A stretch of DNA of 64,000 nt, taken from NCBI RefSeq assembly GCF_030347395.1, contig NZ_CP128170.1, positions 744,001-808,000 of the forward strand. Direction: 5' to 3'. A program made the translations under genes and the position numbers. This document shows positions 63,721-64,000 of the stretch, piece after piece. The notes beneath the pieces were generated by a model. It was given only the letters and a program-made list of their open reading frames with translations, ran no database searches and was not told the origin of the DNA. The DNA comes from Microbacterium sp. ET2 (GTDB lineage: Bacteria > Actinomycetota > Actinomycetes > Actinomycetales > Microbacteriaceae). Position 1 is the stretch's first letter, and the number at the start of each line of letters is the position of its first letter.

Positions 63721-64000
63721 TCACTTCACGCGGACGCGCGAATCGAGGAGCGCGTACACGATGTCGACCAGGATCGAGGAGATCACCACGAACAGCGAGG
63801 CCAGCAGCATCGTCCCGATGATGACCGGCTGGTCGCCGCGGGTGACCGACTGGATCGCCAGCCGCCCGATGCCGTTGATCCCGAAGATCTGCTCGGTCAC
63901 GACGAGGCCGCCCATGAGGACCGCGATGTCCAGGCTCACCTGGGTGACGACAGGGGTGAGGGCGCTCCGCATGCCGTGGCGGTACACCACCGCGCCTTCG
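63721..64000 (-). CDS. Oligopeptide/dipeptide ABC transporter permease (DppB/OppB type), 3' end
   Basis: Only the C-terminal 92 or so residues are in the window; the gene continues past the right edge. VVYRHGMRSALTPVVTQVSL followed by LMGGLVVTEQIFGINGIGRL is the conserved EAA-type loop and following helix of DppB/OppB permeases, and the end reads VDIVYALLDSRVRVK. A partner DppC gene does not follow; a PPOX gene does. Confidence 0.9.
   Translation of the reverse strand, partial: EGAVVYRHGMRSALTPVVTQVSLDIAVLMGGLVVTEQIFGINGIGRLAIQSVTRGDQPVIIGTMLLASLFVVISSILVDIVYALLDSRVRVK

Overview
This window is high-GC DNA from an actinobacterium. The likeliest family is Microbacteriaceae (Microbacterium or a close relative). 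The evidence is a tRNA-Trp-secE-nusG-rplK-rplA order, a NusG with a long acidic N-terminus, a CtpE-like P-type ATPase, many GTG starts and GTGA/ATGA gene overlaps. The genus call is an inference. No phage, IS element, CRISPR array or replication origin was seen.

Layout. 0-8 kb: molybdopterin genes (moaD, moaE, mog) and a YdeP/FdhF-type molybdoenzyme, then a HerA/DUF853 ATPase (frameshifted), a PAP2 phosphatase and a Bcr/CflA exporter. 8-12 kb: DUF3105, DUF305 and a small membrane protein, then a CtpE-like cation ATPase. 12-17 kb: an alpha-glucoside-type (CUT1) importer divergent from a LacI regulator, with three operator-like dyads between them. 17-18 kb: rplJ-rplL behind an L10-leader-like hairpin. 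18-22 kb: a YqaJ-type nuclease, a 2H phosphoesterase, and a DHA2 exporter with its MarR regulator under a promoter carrying two identical-half-site operators. 22-29.5 kb: a CUT2 sugar importer with a TIM-barrel isomerase, a Gfo/Idh/MocA dehydrogenase and a ROK regulator. 29.5-35 kb: a quinone oxidoreductase, the lysG-lysE pair, then rplA-rplK-nusG-secE-tRNA-Trp.

35.8-56.4 kb is the most unusual part. It is a catabolic island of four divergent transcription units. One holds a class III aminotransferase, an AcoX/NAD-kinase-like protein, split glycine decarboxylase GcvPA/GcvPB and a SnoaL-like protein. Opposite it are a succinate-semialdehyde-type dehydrogenase, an IclR regulator and an OYE-type flavin reductase. 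The third is a seven-gene operon: VOC protein, polar amino acid ABC importer, a fused HcnB-HcnC-like amine dehydrogenase, a DapA-family lyase and a [2Fe-2S] subunit. The fourth holds two SDRs, a 3-hydroxyacid dehydrogenase and an HpcH/HpaI aldolase. Both divergent promoters carry copies of one 13-bp motif spaced 19-21 bp apart, so I infer a single regulon, probably under the IclR protein. Uptake of an imino/amino acid-like compound, flavin-dependent oxidation, deamination or aldol cleavage and semialdehyde oxidation is a coherent scheme. The substrate is not known from the sequence.

56-64 kb: an FbpABC-type ferric iron importer downstream of a large Asp-box (sortilin/VPS10-like) beta-propeller protein and a PPOX-fold flavoprotein, ending in a truncated oligopeptide permease.

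Five genes (near 4725, 26133, 40478, 55358 and 61289) each carry one single-base indel that breaks an otherwise intact family reading frame. This many in 64 kb points to residual assembly errors rather than five real pseudogenes, but the sequence alone cannot decide.
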